Origin: Cheilinus undulatus
Lineage: Eukaryota > Chordata > Actinopteri > Labriformes > Labridae
DNA length: 64,000 bases
NCBI RefSeq assembly: GCF_018320785.1
Contig: NC_054865.1
Span: 44,414,898 to 44,478,897 of the forward strand
Reading direction: 5' to 3'
This document shows, in pieces, positions 1 to 25,400 of the stretch. Each line of letters starts with the position of its first letter. Position 1 is the stretch's first letter. The notes under the pieces are model-generated. The model saw only the letters and a program-made list of their open reading frames with translations. It was not told the DNA's origin and ran no database searches. Both the position numbers and the translations under genes were made by a program.

Positions 1-330
1 CTACAAGAGAACTACAGCTTGGGAGATTTATTTCCTAGTAAGACAATGACCTGTAGCATCCTACAAAAGCTACACAGAAATGGTTTAAAGACAAGGTGAA
101 TGCTCTGTAGTCGCCGAGTCAAAGCTCAGACCACAATCCAATAGAGAATTCATGGCTGGACTTAAAGAGCTTGAGCAGTTATGTGAAAAAGAATGGAGTA
201 AAATTAGTCTCCAGATGTGCAAGCCTGATTGAGACCTATCCACACAAACTCAGTGCTATGACTGCAGCCAAATGTCCATCTACCAACTACTAACTTGAAA
301 TTGGTAAATATTGATACAACATATTTTGTT
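1..330 (+). mobile_element. Tc1-like DNA transposon, 3' part of transposase (relic)
   Basis: The stretch reads like the C-terminal end of a fish Tc1-type transposase. It has a 'cacagaaatggtttaaag' segment, a 'NPIE'-like proline-asparagine motif near 136-150, then an 'LSAMTAA'-like tail near 251-271. It is no longer one open frame and its 5' half lies outside the window or is lost. It sits downstream of ercc3 and plays no part in that gene. Family assignment is from memory of fish Tc1 sequences. Confidence 0.6.
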
Positions 331-374
331 TATTATTAAACTTGTTCTATGTCCTGTTTAATGTATTATGTGAA

Positions 375-478
375 ACTAATGCTGCTGTCTTGGCCAGGAC
401 TCCCTTGTAAAAGAGATTTTTGTATCTCAATGGGAATAAATCCTGGTTAAATAAAGGTTAAATAAAATAATGATTAAA
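375..478 (+). mobile_element. 3' tail of a fish non-LTR retrotransposon
   Basis: The segment contains the pattern familiar from many fish LINE 3' ends: 'tcttggccaggactccctt', then 'gagatttttgtatctcaatg', then 'tggttaaataaaggttaaat' running into an A-rich end. Only the tail is present, with no coding part. I recognise the type but not the exact family. Confidence 0.5.
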
Positions 479-777
479 AAAATGGCATTAAATTACCAAA
501 TAATATTGACCATGATTGGTTTATAAAATCAATAAAAGGGTAAACTCTATCTATAATAATTTTTAAGAAGTGTCAGTTTTTCTTTTAAGAAGAGAAATGT
601 GTATATTTTAACCCCTGCAGTTCTTTGTACTAATCATAATTTTATAATTTTTAAGACTTGAAAGAAAAAGACATTTCTTTTACAAAATTAAGGCTATCAT
701 TTCAAAGATCAAAACAAATAGAGAAAAAACAGTTTTAGCCTGAAGGAGAGCACCAGTGTCAGCAGATTTTTGTAGGT

Positions 778-1502
778 TTTATTGTGTAAAAATAAAGCTA
801 AATTGACAACCATAGGTATGATCACAAAAACGTAATTTTCCCCTCAGATACAGTTGGCTCTGTAAAAAAACAGAAAGTAGGACTCAACTTTTAAATCATT
901 TAAAAATGCTTCAGAGCTGATCTCCAACCTCTGAAAGGGCTGATATTACGTACTGAAAACTATGGTAGCCATCCATTCCCATACCTTACAGTCTGTGGCT
1001 GAAAAATGATACAAACAGCAGAAAAAAAAGTCTTCAGATATTGTGGACACTTTAAATGTAATTTAACAAACAGAACATTTTTAATTCAGAACAGGAAATG
1101 ATTCCTAATCTGCACCACTGTAAAGTGAAACAGCACAATTTTACCTTATTTGTTTCTAATGGCAGCAAACAGCAGCTGACACATAAAACAAGATTTGAAA
1201 TGCTTTACATCCAAAAACTGGCATACACTTCAAGTGCTTGAGAAGGGTAGAGCTTGAAATGCATCGAACAGAGCAACTCAGCTCTGCAGGCATCACTCGC
1301 TGTAATCTTACACCTTCATTACCAGTTATAAGAGTATGTCTTGCCAGCTCCAGATAAACACTGTCAGGCTTACAAAATGTCACTGCTGCAATCTTTGGAC
1401 TGGCTGGACTTTCTGAACCTGCTGCTGGTAGCTTGGAGCTTTGCCTCAGTGTATATCACCTTCAGAGCAAGTCTTTTATGGCTGTCTTTGACAACAGAGT
1501 TT
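778..1502 (-). other. ercc3: ercc3 3' untranslated region and candidate poly(A) signal
   Basis: Downstream of the ercc3 stop codon (1505-1503, minus strand) there is no further coding match. A minus-strand AATAAA lies at 783-778, a plausible end for the transcript. The exact cleavage site cannot be seen. The region is AT-rich and has no recognised repeat. Confidence 0.5.
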
Positions 1503-14591
<13,089 letters not shown>

Positions 14592-15138
14592 TTTTTTTTT
14601 TACTTTCTTGAGTCGTTAATATCTTTCAAAAGATGTCAAACACATATTTGTTCTTTGTCTAACATTCCCAGTACGGTCCACAAAGACAGACTGTGGCGTG
14701 ACAGAAAGTTACCACGATAAAATACCAGTATTCAGTGAGGTATTACATCGTAGAAGCAAAACTTCCGGTTGCATCCTTCAGAATAAAATCTTTGACATCC
14801 ACCATGAGGGGAAAAAGGTCAGTCTGAATGTTGCTCTGTTGAAAAATTAATGTTATGGAAATGTGCCAAGTGTCCTTATAAAACCTTATCAATGGGGGGG
14901 GGGGTTAAAAAAATTTTGTTTTTTAAATACCATTCATTAGAAATTTCCGGTTTAGCGTTACCTTTCGTGTATCTTTAGGTAACTTGACAAAAACATCAGC
15001 TTCTTACTGTTTACTTCCTGTGTCAAAGGGCAAATTCGTTCAGTGAGGTTTCACTGGCTATAAGTTCCTTTTTCTCATCCAAATAGAAATGTATTAGAAC
15101 TAAATTACTTATAATTAAGTAAAACATTAATTTCAAAT
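14592..15138. promoter_or_regulatory. Shared head-to-head promoter interval, ercc3 / gpalpp1
   Basis: The two start codons face away from each other across 547 bp, so both 5' UTRs and both promoters must fall here. An ETS-type ACTTCCGG lies at 14761-14768, a second TTCCGG core at 14945-14950 and an ACTTCCTG near 15012. There is no obvious TATA box, as expected for housekeeping genes. A run of 10 or more G is present near 14894-14904. Start sites are not visible from sequence; the binding sites are inferred from motif match only. Confidence 0.6.
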
Positions 15139-17954
15139 ATGTCGTCCGATAAACTCATAGGACCTGCTTTACCCCCGATGTTCAGAAATGAGGAGAGCGA
15201 TGGAGACTCTGACGATGGAGAATGTAAGTAAGATAAATTATATTCCATTAAGAGTCTTTCTGCCACCCTATCTAAAAAGATTATAGTTAACCATAGACAA
15301 CATATGAAATATGTTTTCCCTGTTGTTTTCTTTGTGTCACCTTTTGTTAGTCGTTGGCCCTGCTTTGCCTCCCGGCTATAAACGAGGAGGACCTTCCAGC
15401 TCATCGGATGAGGAGGGGAAGGTGTCGGTCAAAAGAGCAAAAACACACCACACTACCTCAGAAGGGTAGGTTCAACAGTAAACAGTGAGTTGTTTTTATA
15501 TCTTTGACAACAAGCATGAAGGTAGCATTTTGATTTGGAGCAGGTTGAAGAAAACAAATTCACAAGAAGAAGATGATGGTTTCTTCGGACCAGCACTGCC
15601 ACCAGGATTTAAGAAACAACTTAGCTCACCAGAAAGGTGAACAGATTAATTTTACAGAAATTTAAAGGTTAATTATGCAAACCATAACCTTATAGTGTTC
15701 CTCTAGGCCACCAGTGCTGGGACCCGCTTTACCTCCTGGGTTTCGCAGAGCAGCATATGATGATGATGATGATGATAATGGTCAAGATGGAGAGGATATC
15801 CAGGGGCCAGCCCTTCCACCAGGCTACAGGGCTGAGTCCTCCAGCAGCGAAGGAGAGGATGAAGATGTTATTGGGCCCATGCCATCTAAAGGACCTGTGC
15901 AAGACTCTGTGGCACTGGATTTTGAGCGCAGAGCACAAAGGATGAAGGACAAGCTGAAAGGAGATGTGAGTCATATTTTTAAAAAGCTGAGTTCTCATGA
16001 GTTTGATCTGCACAGTTCCAAGTTAATTGATTACTGGGGTGCAGATGGCCTAGCGGTTAGGTTGTGACCCATGCATGTGGAGGTCCTGGGTTCAAGTCCA
16101 GCCTGTGGCCCCTTTCCTGCTTGTCTCTACCCAACTCTCTCATCCCTGTTTCAGACTCTGTCCACCATCCTGCTCTCTAAAATAAAGGCATAAAAAGCCC
16201 CAAATATATCTTTTAAAAAGTGATTACTGGTTGAATTTTCAATAGGAAAAATAACAATGAAAGGCCTTTAATTAGTCAAAGCAGACTGAATTGCTCCATT
16301 CCTCTCTGGCATCTTTTCATTGTCTTCTTCTGCTTTTTGATTTCTTCTATGTGTAATATTTCTGTTTGTTCAGGACGCCCCTGAAGTGCTAGCTAGAGAA
16401 TCATGGATGACAGAACTCCCTCCTGAACTGCAGCACATTGGCTTGGGTGCTCGAACCTTCAAGAAGAGATCAGGTCCAGAGAACAAAGATCGCTCCATTT
16501 GGACAGATACACCAGCAGACAGGGAGCGCAAAGCTAGGGTAGATATACAACTTCTCTTTTCACTTATCAATTAAATGTTTTTTAATCAAATCTAAGTATT
16601 TTTGAATGTATATCGTTGTATATTTGGTTTTTAATCTGTAGGAACGCCTTGAACGAAAGGAAAAGGGTCAACCGGAACAGGCTGAAGACGACAAACCAAA
16701 ACTCTCCAAGAAAGACTTGGACATGGCTGAAAAAGTTTCTAAATATAATGTAAGATGAGTTACCTTATTTTATTTGTTTCCTAAATGCCCATGCAGATGA
16801 GGTTATAATTATTCGCCCCCACAGGAAAATTTCAGTTTTCCCCAAGTATTTCCTAAATGCTGTTAAACAAAGCAAGGAATTGTTAACACAGCTTTTCCAA
16901 AAATCCTAGTTTTATTTTGGATGATAACATTATTTTAATTTGCACACAGAAATTAAAATGTATCACAAAACTACCAGGGTTGAAATTTTTAGACTTTTTT
17001 TTGGAAATTGTAGTCTCAGAGAAGACGATCTTAGAGCCCTGCACAGGAATGGAAGGAATCATGAAGAAAGAAGGATATGTGAAGATTCTGAAAGAAAACC
17101 TCAAGCAGTCAGGAGTAAAACTGGGTCTGGGTTGTCGCTTTGTCTTCCAACACGACAGCTACCCATAACATAACTCACTCCTGATGAAGAACTACCTTAA
17201 CATTAATACGTGACCAGAAAAAAGCCCTGACTTGAATCCCATTGAAAATCTGTGGGGTAAACTGAAGACCAAGGTCCATGCCAGAAGACCATCAAATCTG
17301 TAGGAGCTTGAGAGATTGGCCAAAGAAGAATGGGTTGGGATTCCTCAGGAGAGGAGTCTGAGACTTGTTGAAAACTACAACAAATGACTGCAGGCTATTA
17401 TCCAGCAAAAAGGAGGTACAACTTACCATTAGCATCAAGGGGCTAATTATTTAGACCCTGGTAGTGTTTTTTTGTTTGTTTGTTTTTTTGGTGAAATGAT
17501 TTTTTTTCCGCTTGCAAAGTACCGTGAACATCCAAAATAAACCTAGAATGTTTGGAAAAGCTGTGTTAAAAAAAGACCTTTCTCTGCTTAACAGCCCTTT
17601 ATCATACATAAAACAACAGAAATTTTCCTAGCGGAGCTAATAATTTTGTCCTTTTCTGTGTATATAATTCATTGAAGACCTGATACAGATTATTGAAGTG
17701 TCCTCTTTTAACTCACACCAACTTCCTATTGTCAGGAGTCTAAACGCGCTGAGTCTCTGATGAGTATGCACTCCAAAACAATGAAGGAAAAAGCAAAAGA
17801 GAAGGCTGACAAACCAGTGGAAAGGAGGCCATTTGACAGGGATAACGACCTGCAAGTGAATCGCTTTGATGATGCACAGAAGCAGCGCCTGATTAAGAAA
17901 TCTCAGGAACTAAACACACGTTTCTCCCACAGCAAGGATCGAATGTTTTTGTGA
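15139..17954 (+). CDS. gpalpp1: GPALPP motifs-containing protein 1, complete
   Basis: Seven exons join in phase to 347 aa: 15139-15223, 15351-15465, 15544-15636, 15707-15965, 16374-16538, 16642-16749, 17736-17954. The name-giving GPALPP motif occurs five times (residues 8-13, 31-36, 82-87, 103-108, 131-136), followed by a related IGPMPSKGP near 153-161. Between them lie acidic, serine-rich stretches, including six aspartates at 116-121. The C-terminal half matches the DUF3752-type domain: ESWMTELPPEL, RSIWTDTPADRERKA, the invariant-looking PFDRDNDLQVNRFD, and the closing LNTRFSHSKDRMFL. The molecular role is poorly known; a nuclear, RNA-related role is only a guess from its composition. Orientation and adjacency to gtf2f2 match the mammalian order as I recall it. 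Intron 4 carries a SINE and intron 6 a Tc1/mariner relic. Confidence 0.96.
16038..16220 (+). mobile_element. tRNA-derived SINE with target-site duplication
   Basis: The head has a Pol III A-box-like TGGCCTAGCGGTTAGG and a B-box-like GGTTCAAGTCC, followed by a pyrimidine-rich body and a tail with AAATAAAGGCATAAAAAG. A 10-bp direct repeat TGATTACTGG flanks it at 16028-16037 and 16221-16230. It resembles the AFC-like SINEs of percomorph fish; the family name is from memory. It lies in gpalpp1 intron 4. Confidence 0.85.
16800..17660 (+). mobile_element. Tc1/mariner transposon relic with inverted ends
   Basis: The ends are inverted repeats of over 100 bp; both contain AACACAGCTTTTCCAAA and a TTTATTTTGGATG block (left near 16890-16922, right near 17534-17572). 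The middle encodes the C-terminal half of a transposase: GMEGIMKKEGYVKILKENL near 17050-17106, an FQHD-like catalytic block, and NPIENLWGKLK near 17236-17268. The frame is broken and the 5' half of the transposase is missing. It lies in gpalpp1 intron 6. Confidence 0.8.
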
Positions 17955-19400
17955 GAAACTGTTCATACATTAACAGCCTGATGGAACAGGAAACTAATGT
18001 AATATCTTCTTGTGGAGGGAATTATTAAAAGTTGTTTATCTTGGTGTCTTTTGAGTCATAGAATATCAGATGTTAAATTCAGTTGGGTTATGCTCTTTCA
18101 CTTTGACTGAATTTATTTCATGTCTTGGTTATCAAGTGTGTAGGGATTATTCAGTGTTTGATAATGTTCAAACATATACAAATTAACATTACCATTCACT
18201 ATACATAACAAAGCCACTATATGAACCTTTACAGAGGATAAGTAGTTTTGGAAAAATAATAATTATGGTATGTGTGCTTAAAGAATATAGAAATGTGAAT
18301 TCTGACTTACTGGCTTTAGTGCTGCATTAGATCATCTCCCTTTAATGTTACAATTTTTGATAAAGATTTCACAGGCCTGTAAAATTTAGACTGTTCTTTT
18401 TCATTTAGCCCCATTATTTTTTGAATTTGACTCACAATGAGTAATTAAAATGCTTTTTTGTACAGATGTCTGCAAAGTGTATGTTTATACAGTCTCCACC
18501 TCTTTGTCTTACGTAAATTGTGTGATAACTTTTACAATTTCTTTACGTAGATTAAACCTATATATTTCAACCTTCACATGTGTACTTCTTTTCCACGTGC
18601 CTTATCACAGTGATACTCAACGTGTTGCTATTGATCCACATGTTGACTCTTTGGTGTCGACTTGTGGCTCTTTTAAGTCTTGCTTGGAGAAATGATTCCC
18701 CAGAGAACCTTAAAAAAGGAAAGTTGTGACCTCAAAACTGATCCTTTGCAAGTCAGTTTTCTTTCCTGTACATTTCGGTCAGATGCAAGGAAGAGCATGC
18801 AGGATATATGTAACTGATTCTTGAGAAAAGGGACAAATATGTTCTGAACTTGACTTTTTTTGTCAATATCTTGATTTTTGTCAACTCTGCCAGACATACT
18901 AATATGTTTGTAATTTTTATTTAATTAGCAAAAGATGAATGTCAAAATTCAGTTATCTTATATAGGTATTCAGAAATTATATCTGGTAATTGCTTTTTTT
19001 TTCATTTATTTATTTTTTTGTAATATCTTCTCTGCTGAATTTTAGCATTTTCTAACTTATATACTTTCTTAGTATCAACCATATTAAATAGATATTTGAT
19101 AAAATTACGTATTATTGCATAAAGATTAACTGGTATATTATCAAATAAGCGGAATAAAATGAGAGGAAATGCATATTTTGTAAAATGAAGTCATCATCTG
19201 ATTCTGTTGACGAGTATCTGACAGACTTAGCAATGGGGATAAAAAGTGATGGCTTAAGCTAAGTTTTTATCCCGAAAAATTATCTTAATTGCCTATTTAA
19301 AGGGTTTTTAAAGGATTTTTAGACAGCTTGGCTCCGTGGTTTAGCAGGGTTGAGTGTCTTTCGAGAATCAACCATAGATTTTGGACTATCGGAGATTCCG
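17955..19400. other. gpalpp1 3' UTR and intergenic gap before gtf2f2
   Basis: An ATTAAA at 18023-18028 is a possible poly(A) signal for gpalpp1. Beyond it the DNA is AT-rich, with no recognisable gene, repeat family or conserved motif. Short open frames near 18450-18900 look random. Confidence 0.5.
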
Positions 19401-19471
19401 TACTGTATGTTTCCATTACGCATGCGTGTAGCAGTCGCATTGTAAGCTATCCGAATTTTTAATTCTAAAAA
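19401..19471 (+). promoter_or_regulatory. gtf2f2: gtf2f2 proximal promoter / 5' UTR
   Basis: Just before the gtf2f2 start there is a palindromic ACGCATGCGT at 19418-19427, close to an NRF1-type site (GCGCATGCGC), with CpGs otherwise rare here. No TATA box is apparent. Assignment is by motif and position only. Confidence 0.4.
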
Positions 19472-22400
19472 ATGTCAGAGAAAGGAGAAGTGGATTTAAC
19501 TGGCGCTAAACAGAACACGGGCGTGTGGCTCGTAAAGGTGAGCGCAGATGTCTTTTATGCAAATTCCTCGTCAGTGAACGATTTAACAGTTTAGAAAAAA
19601 ATAAATATAGCCAGGGCTAACGCTATTGTGGCTTAGCTTCTGAAGCTACAATGAGACTGTTCGACGAAGCTCACGATGGCTAAGCTCACTTGCTAGCTGC
19701 TATCCAAAGCACCCTAAGTTTTGATTGTCAGTACTACTTGTCATGGTTATTTTTAGGTGAAGTGAAACGTTGTATATTAGTCAGGTGGAACTATATTGAC
19801 AGCACCACCAAAACGTGGAAAGGTAACATCATTGAAAGCTTTAAGCAGATAGAGTCTAAAAATAGATGCACTTTTGATAAATTTTAGTCTAGAAATCAAA
19901 TAGAGCCTGCCTTTAGTCATAAAACAACACAGCTGCTAAATAACCGGTATGAATTTACATTTTCTTGTGCATTCGACGCTTTGTTTTCGTGGATATTTGC
20001 AATATTATTAGTTACAGAAGTTTGTTTTTAGAGCTTTAAATAGCCAGGGGGGGGGGGAAGTAACTTATTACATTTATTCAAATGACTGTGTTTGAGTATT
20101 ATTTTGAGGTACTTGTACTTTTTTAGTACATTTTGTAATCAGTAGTTTTGGTCTACTAATGCAGGTTTTAACCATAGTAGCTGTACTTTTACTTGAGTAC
20201 AATCCTCTTGATCTTTTTACACCTCTGTTGATGACACAATAGCAAAGAGCGAGAGAATGAGTTTGTAGATGTTTCTAAAAAAATTTTTTTTTTCTTCTTC
20301 ATTATGGGGTACTGAGTTTAGATTAATGAGAATTACAATGTTTTTTGGACTGTAGCACCAGGCTGCAACATAACAGAACTTAAAAAGTGAAGGGGTCTTA
20401 ATACTTTCTGAGGGCACTGTAAAGAGAGAATGATTCCACATTAAAACTTACAACAGCTGTTTTAATTAACTTTATTATAAAGTTTCCTTGAACTACCTGG
20501 TTAGAGATCCATATTCTCACGTTGTTATTGTCACTAAGGGAAGATTATATTTTACTGTCCTTGTAAGCAGTCATCATGACAACATAAAACACTACCCAAG
20601 AAGTGTGGCATAAATATCAGTTTGACAGATAGTAACAAGACGGGCTGAACAGTTTTAAAAATATCCAAATGCGACTATTTTGACTAATTCAGAATTAATT
20701 GCTGGATTTTGGGGAGTGATCATTTTAATGTCATTCTCATTTTTAATAAGAAAAATGTATACAACATTATGGAAAGTAGAATTTTTGCAACCCATTCTCA
20801 AAAATTGATACTTGAATGCTTGCATGATGTGTAGAGCTTAACACTTCTGCTGCAAAACTGCATTTAACTGATTTTTGATGCACATTTCAGGTTAAGGAAA
20901 TAATGCAGTGTCTGCAGTTCGAAAAATGCTGTTAGCCGTATTAGAATGTAATCTAAATTGATTAGTTGCCCAGCCATAGTATTTATTCAGTACTTACTGT
21001 ATGAGAAACTTTTTTTCTTTTACTTGAGTAAGTTTATAGTCCTGTATTTTTACTTAAGTAAATTTTAACCAATTTACTGACTTTTACTTGAGTGCAATAG
21101 TCCAGTACTCTTTCACCTCTGGTTACAGTCTAGTCTTTACAGTGTATTTAAATTCTGCTCCAGATTGATGTTAGAACTTCTCACCTGGGAATGAATAATT
21201 CCACACTCAAAAAGGATAACTCCTTTAATGAATATCAGTACCTGAAGAATCTTTTTGAAGGTAAAAAAGCATCCTTCATATCCTTGTTCCTTTCTGCAGG
21301 TGCCCAAATATCTTTCTCAGCAATGGGCAAAAGCATCAGGAAGAGGAGAGGTCGGGAAACTCCGCATCTGCAAGTATGTGAAGCATTGGAGATTTTGTTA
21401 CTAATATGTATTGCTGTGCAAAGGAAAAGTGCAAAAAAAAATCCCATGATATTTAAGTATGAGCTTTTTTGGTTGAAATAGACAAGTTATGAAGGCAGTG
21501 TTTGTTGTGGTTTATATGCATTTTAAATGAATTGTAATGAATTAAACAGTATTGCCCTTTCCAATCCATGCATCCTGACTTATCACTTTTGTCTCCAAGG
21601 AAAGGAAACCTTGGGAAAGCAGAGGTATGTTATGAAATTAATTTCACTCAGTATCTTTGAATCTCATTATCACATTTTGGTCAAAAGCAGGGGTAAATAG
21701 CTATAGTGAGAGTGAAAATAGCCTGAGTTTGGTCAAATGCATGCATTCATTCATCAGTTTAACATCCATTTACAAACATCTAATCTGAAAGGCCAGATAG
21801 AATTTTTCTCATATCCATTGCATGGGAGCTTTGCACGATGGAGCTGCCTGATGAAAGACGTGAAATCTGGCCAATGTGCCAGCTCTGTGAGTTTATGAAA
21901 CATCAGCCATCAACCAATCTAATTCATGTTATAACACTATACTGAGAACAGGGTAACAGCAGTTTTGTCAAAAGGAAGCAAAGTTTTTGTTTAGCTTATT
22001 TGTGGCTGGTATTCTTTTTGTAGGTGTCATTCACTTTGAATGAGGAACTGACAGCGATTGAAGGCATAGAAGATAAGACGGTGTCTGCACCTCGTGAGCA
22101 CCCATTCACCATGCAGTCAGTCGGCGGTCAGACGCTCGCCGTCTTCACCGAAAGTTCATCGGGTGAGTTTTATATTCCATTCGTCAGGAAAAACGGGCTT
22201 AAATGCCCCTTCTATAAGACAAGATTCTGCCAAAAATCCATTAACTGTGTTGTTAGTTTTTTGTCATATGAAGTTTAAAACTAAACCCAAAGGTACGTTT
22301 TGTGTGATTAGGTGGTGGAGCTGCACATCCTGCTACCCTTTGTACAGTCTGCTGTCTTAATGCAAAGTCTTTCCCTCGCCTGCTTGTCTCTGTGTTGTGA

Positions 22401-25400
22401 ATTTTCACCAGTGTGAGACTGTCCACATTCCTGGCAGAGTACTTGTAAAGGAGATGTACTCCTGTGGGATAAGTGAACACTCACTGGGAAACAGAAGAAG
22501 CTGTTCTTTTGAAAATGTCTTCATTCAATCTAATTTGAGTTTCTGTCTCTCTGTGTACAAGACTTAAGCCTCAGTGTTGGATCCTCTGTCAGTTAACTTG
22601 TATTTGGTTTGACCTTTCCTGTCTTTGCCAATCACCTCAGTAGATCTGGTGTCTGATCAGGCACAATGGCCCTAATATATTAACATAGAGTAGACTGGAA
22701 TCAACTCAAATCACTGTTGGGTTTGGAGTTGATTTAATTTGTGCATGTGTTTCTTTGGTTTGGTTCGAATTTTACTACCTTCGTCTGCCCTCTGAATGTA
22801 CTGTTTTGTCGCTATGGGTGCTAGTGAGCTTATGCTTGTGTTGGTGAAGCATTTGTGTGTGTTTTTTTTAGGGCTGCACAGCTGAAATGTTATCAATAAT
22901 TAAACATATTTTTTTAATCATTTAAATTTTTAAAAGTGCAATTACTTGACTCAGTGACCCTAAACAGATATGCTGTAGAGTTAACAGATGGATGTAAGGA
23001 CAATTTCTTGTGAAGTAAGCAGCTACCAAGGAAAAACATTTTCTTTTAAATCAGCAAATTGAGAAGAAATAAAGAAAATGTTAATTATTATAACTGTAAA
23101 CACTGTAAATTAAAGGATGTTTAACACTTTATTGGTGAAATTGTGAAAATAAGTTTTCCTTTTAAAAAATATATTCAGTTTTGTTCTTTATTTGTGCAGC
23201 CCTGATGTGAAAGTGTATTTGTGATCGGCCAGGGTATCTGCTTTTTCGTTGTAAGGGCATGCTTGCTTTGCTCATGCGCACGCGTGTGTACCCGTCAGAG
23301 ATTTCGCCGAGATGCTCTGTGTGACGATCAACGTTTTGGTGTGCAACTAAACCCTGGGTGTGGCTCTTACTGTTCGATCCCCTCCTCCCATTCCCACTGT
23401 ATTTTCATCTTTACCATCCCTCCCTCCCTCCCTGTAGGCCAGTCAGAAGAAAGATCTGATGGCAGCAGCTCAGGTTCGGGGGCAGGGGGAGGTCCAGGTG
23501 AGTCCAATAGGAATCAGGCATACTGAGTGTCTATTTTTTTGGTGAATGGTTGTTCATAGGGTCACAGTAGTAGCCCTAATACATGCATGACAATACGCAT
23601 GTATTGATCCCAAGGCAGTAGATGTATTTTCTTCATGAAGACCTCCAGTTTCTACCTGAAGTGTCAGGTATGCTTCCTCTAGCTTTTGAGCACATTTCAA
23701 GTGGGCTTCTGCACAGACTGTTCCCTTTGAATCAGTGATAAGAATGAGAGCATGCAGTAATACTCGACAATAAACGTGTGCAGATATCCAGCTAGTCATT
23801 GTGATGGTTGTAATACTAGTGAGTTTGGTCATGATTTTGTGTTGATTTATGTGGAGTTAAGTTATGGATCCTACTTCAAGTTTAGATCCCCCAAGTGGTC
23901 AAAGCAAATGTAATAAGGAGCTTCAACATGGACCCTTGAATAATATAACATTTTCTTTTTAACTTTAGGAGAAAGCCTGGGCTGAACCAGATTCACTAGC
24001 ATTGTCAAACTTGGTGGCTCAAGTGTTTTTTTATTTCAAACATCCATTTGTATTATTCTCTATCCCTTCTCTCTGACACGCGCCTCTCCTTCCCTTTGAA
24101 AATAATATGTACTAAAGATGCATTTGTATATATGGTCGTAAACTGAGGTTTTCTTTAACTCTTCTTTTATAGATAAAATAGCCTTGGAGGGAGTGGTGGT
24201 GCAGAGAGCGGAATGCAGACCTGCTGTTAGTGAAAGCTACATGAGGCTAAAGAGGTGAGATATTGTAATATAGTTAGATGACAAGTTGTGTCGAGAACCT
24301 ACCCTTGTATTTGATTTACAGTTTATGTATGCATGACTGCAGTCTGTTGTGCTGTCATATCCAGCATAACCCAGCAGTTCATTCTTTGAACTGTATGTGG
24401 AAATCCTGATGTTAGTTCTGTCAGTGAATCATGTTAAGTCTTAGTCATGTCAGATGTCCTTGTGATCTTTTTTATGGCAAGCTTGTGTAATTATAAATCC
24501 AATCATAAATGTTTTTACATTTTGAATTATTCTAAGGTTCAAATTTATGTACATTTCATCACACAGATGTTTATTTTTTTCCCATCTCAGAGGTTACCTT
24601 AAAAATCGGAAGTATTCTACTGAAAGTAAAATGTTTCTTGTCATCTTACAGGCTACAAATCGAAGAGTCCTCAAAGCCAGCCAGGCTGTCAAAACAACTG
24701 CAGAGTCCCGTCACAAACAACTACAAACCTGTGGCCAACCACACATACAATGTAAGAAATATAGTCTGTTATAGGAATTCATTTTTCATCTAATCACTCT
24801 TTTATTCATGTTCCATCAAAAATGTAAACAGTGCATACCATTGCGATTACTCATACATTTAGAACTGGGTAAGAATTTTGCTGTTTTTTTAAGTGACTAA
24901 ACATGTTTTTGTTTGCTTTCCACTGAAACAATGTCCGTAAAAAAGTATTCATCCCTTGGATGTTTTACCCTTTTATTGATTTATAAATCAACCATAGTCA
25001 ATATAATTTAGCTTTTTTTGACAAAAAAGTCCAAAAAACTCTCTTATGTCAGAGTGAAAACCGTTTTCTTCAGGATGTTAATTGAATAAAAATTGGTCCT
25101 GCTCCGGAGCAGGGCCAAAGCAAGCCATCCCCGCCTCCAAGTGCGCTGTGGTGCACAACCAGAACTCGAAATTTATGTGCTCATACTGAGGTTTTCACAC
25201 TGACGAGTAAAAGACAGACCAGGTGCAGCGCAAGGATTATATATTCGTCTGTGCCTACTAATAACAAAAAGTTTAACCATTTCCCCTTGTTAAAAAATAA
25301 ATTCTAGACTTTTTGAAAATAAGATGCCAGAGATATTATCACTGTAATACTATTAAACTGTTTTTAAATTAATTTTAAAATATGAGATAAATATAGTAGT

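Noticed and set aside
16038-16120. A true tRNA gene
   Set aside because: A and B boxes are present, but there is no tRNA cloverleaf or mature 3' half. The pyrimidine-rich body, A-rich tail and target duplication mark a SINE.
21600-21624. Alternative acceptor for the 25-nt gtf2f2 exon (after the inner AAAG)
   Set aside because: Only the acceptor ending at 21599 restores the frame into VSFTLNEE and gives a family-like linker (CKKGNLGKAE).
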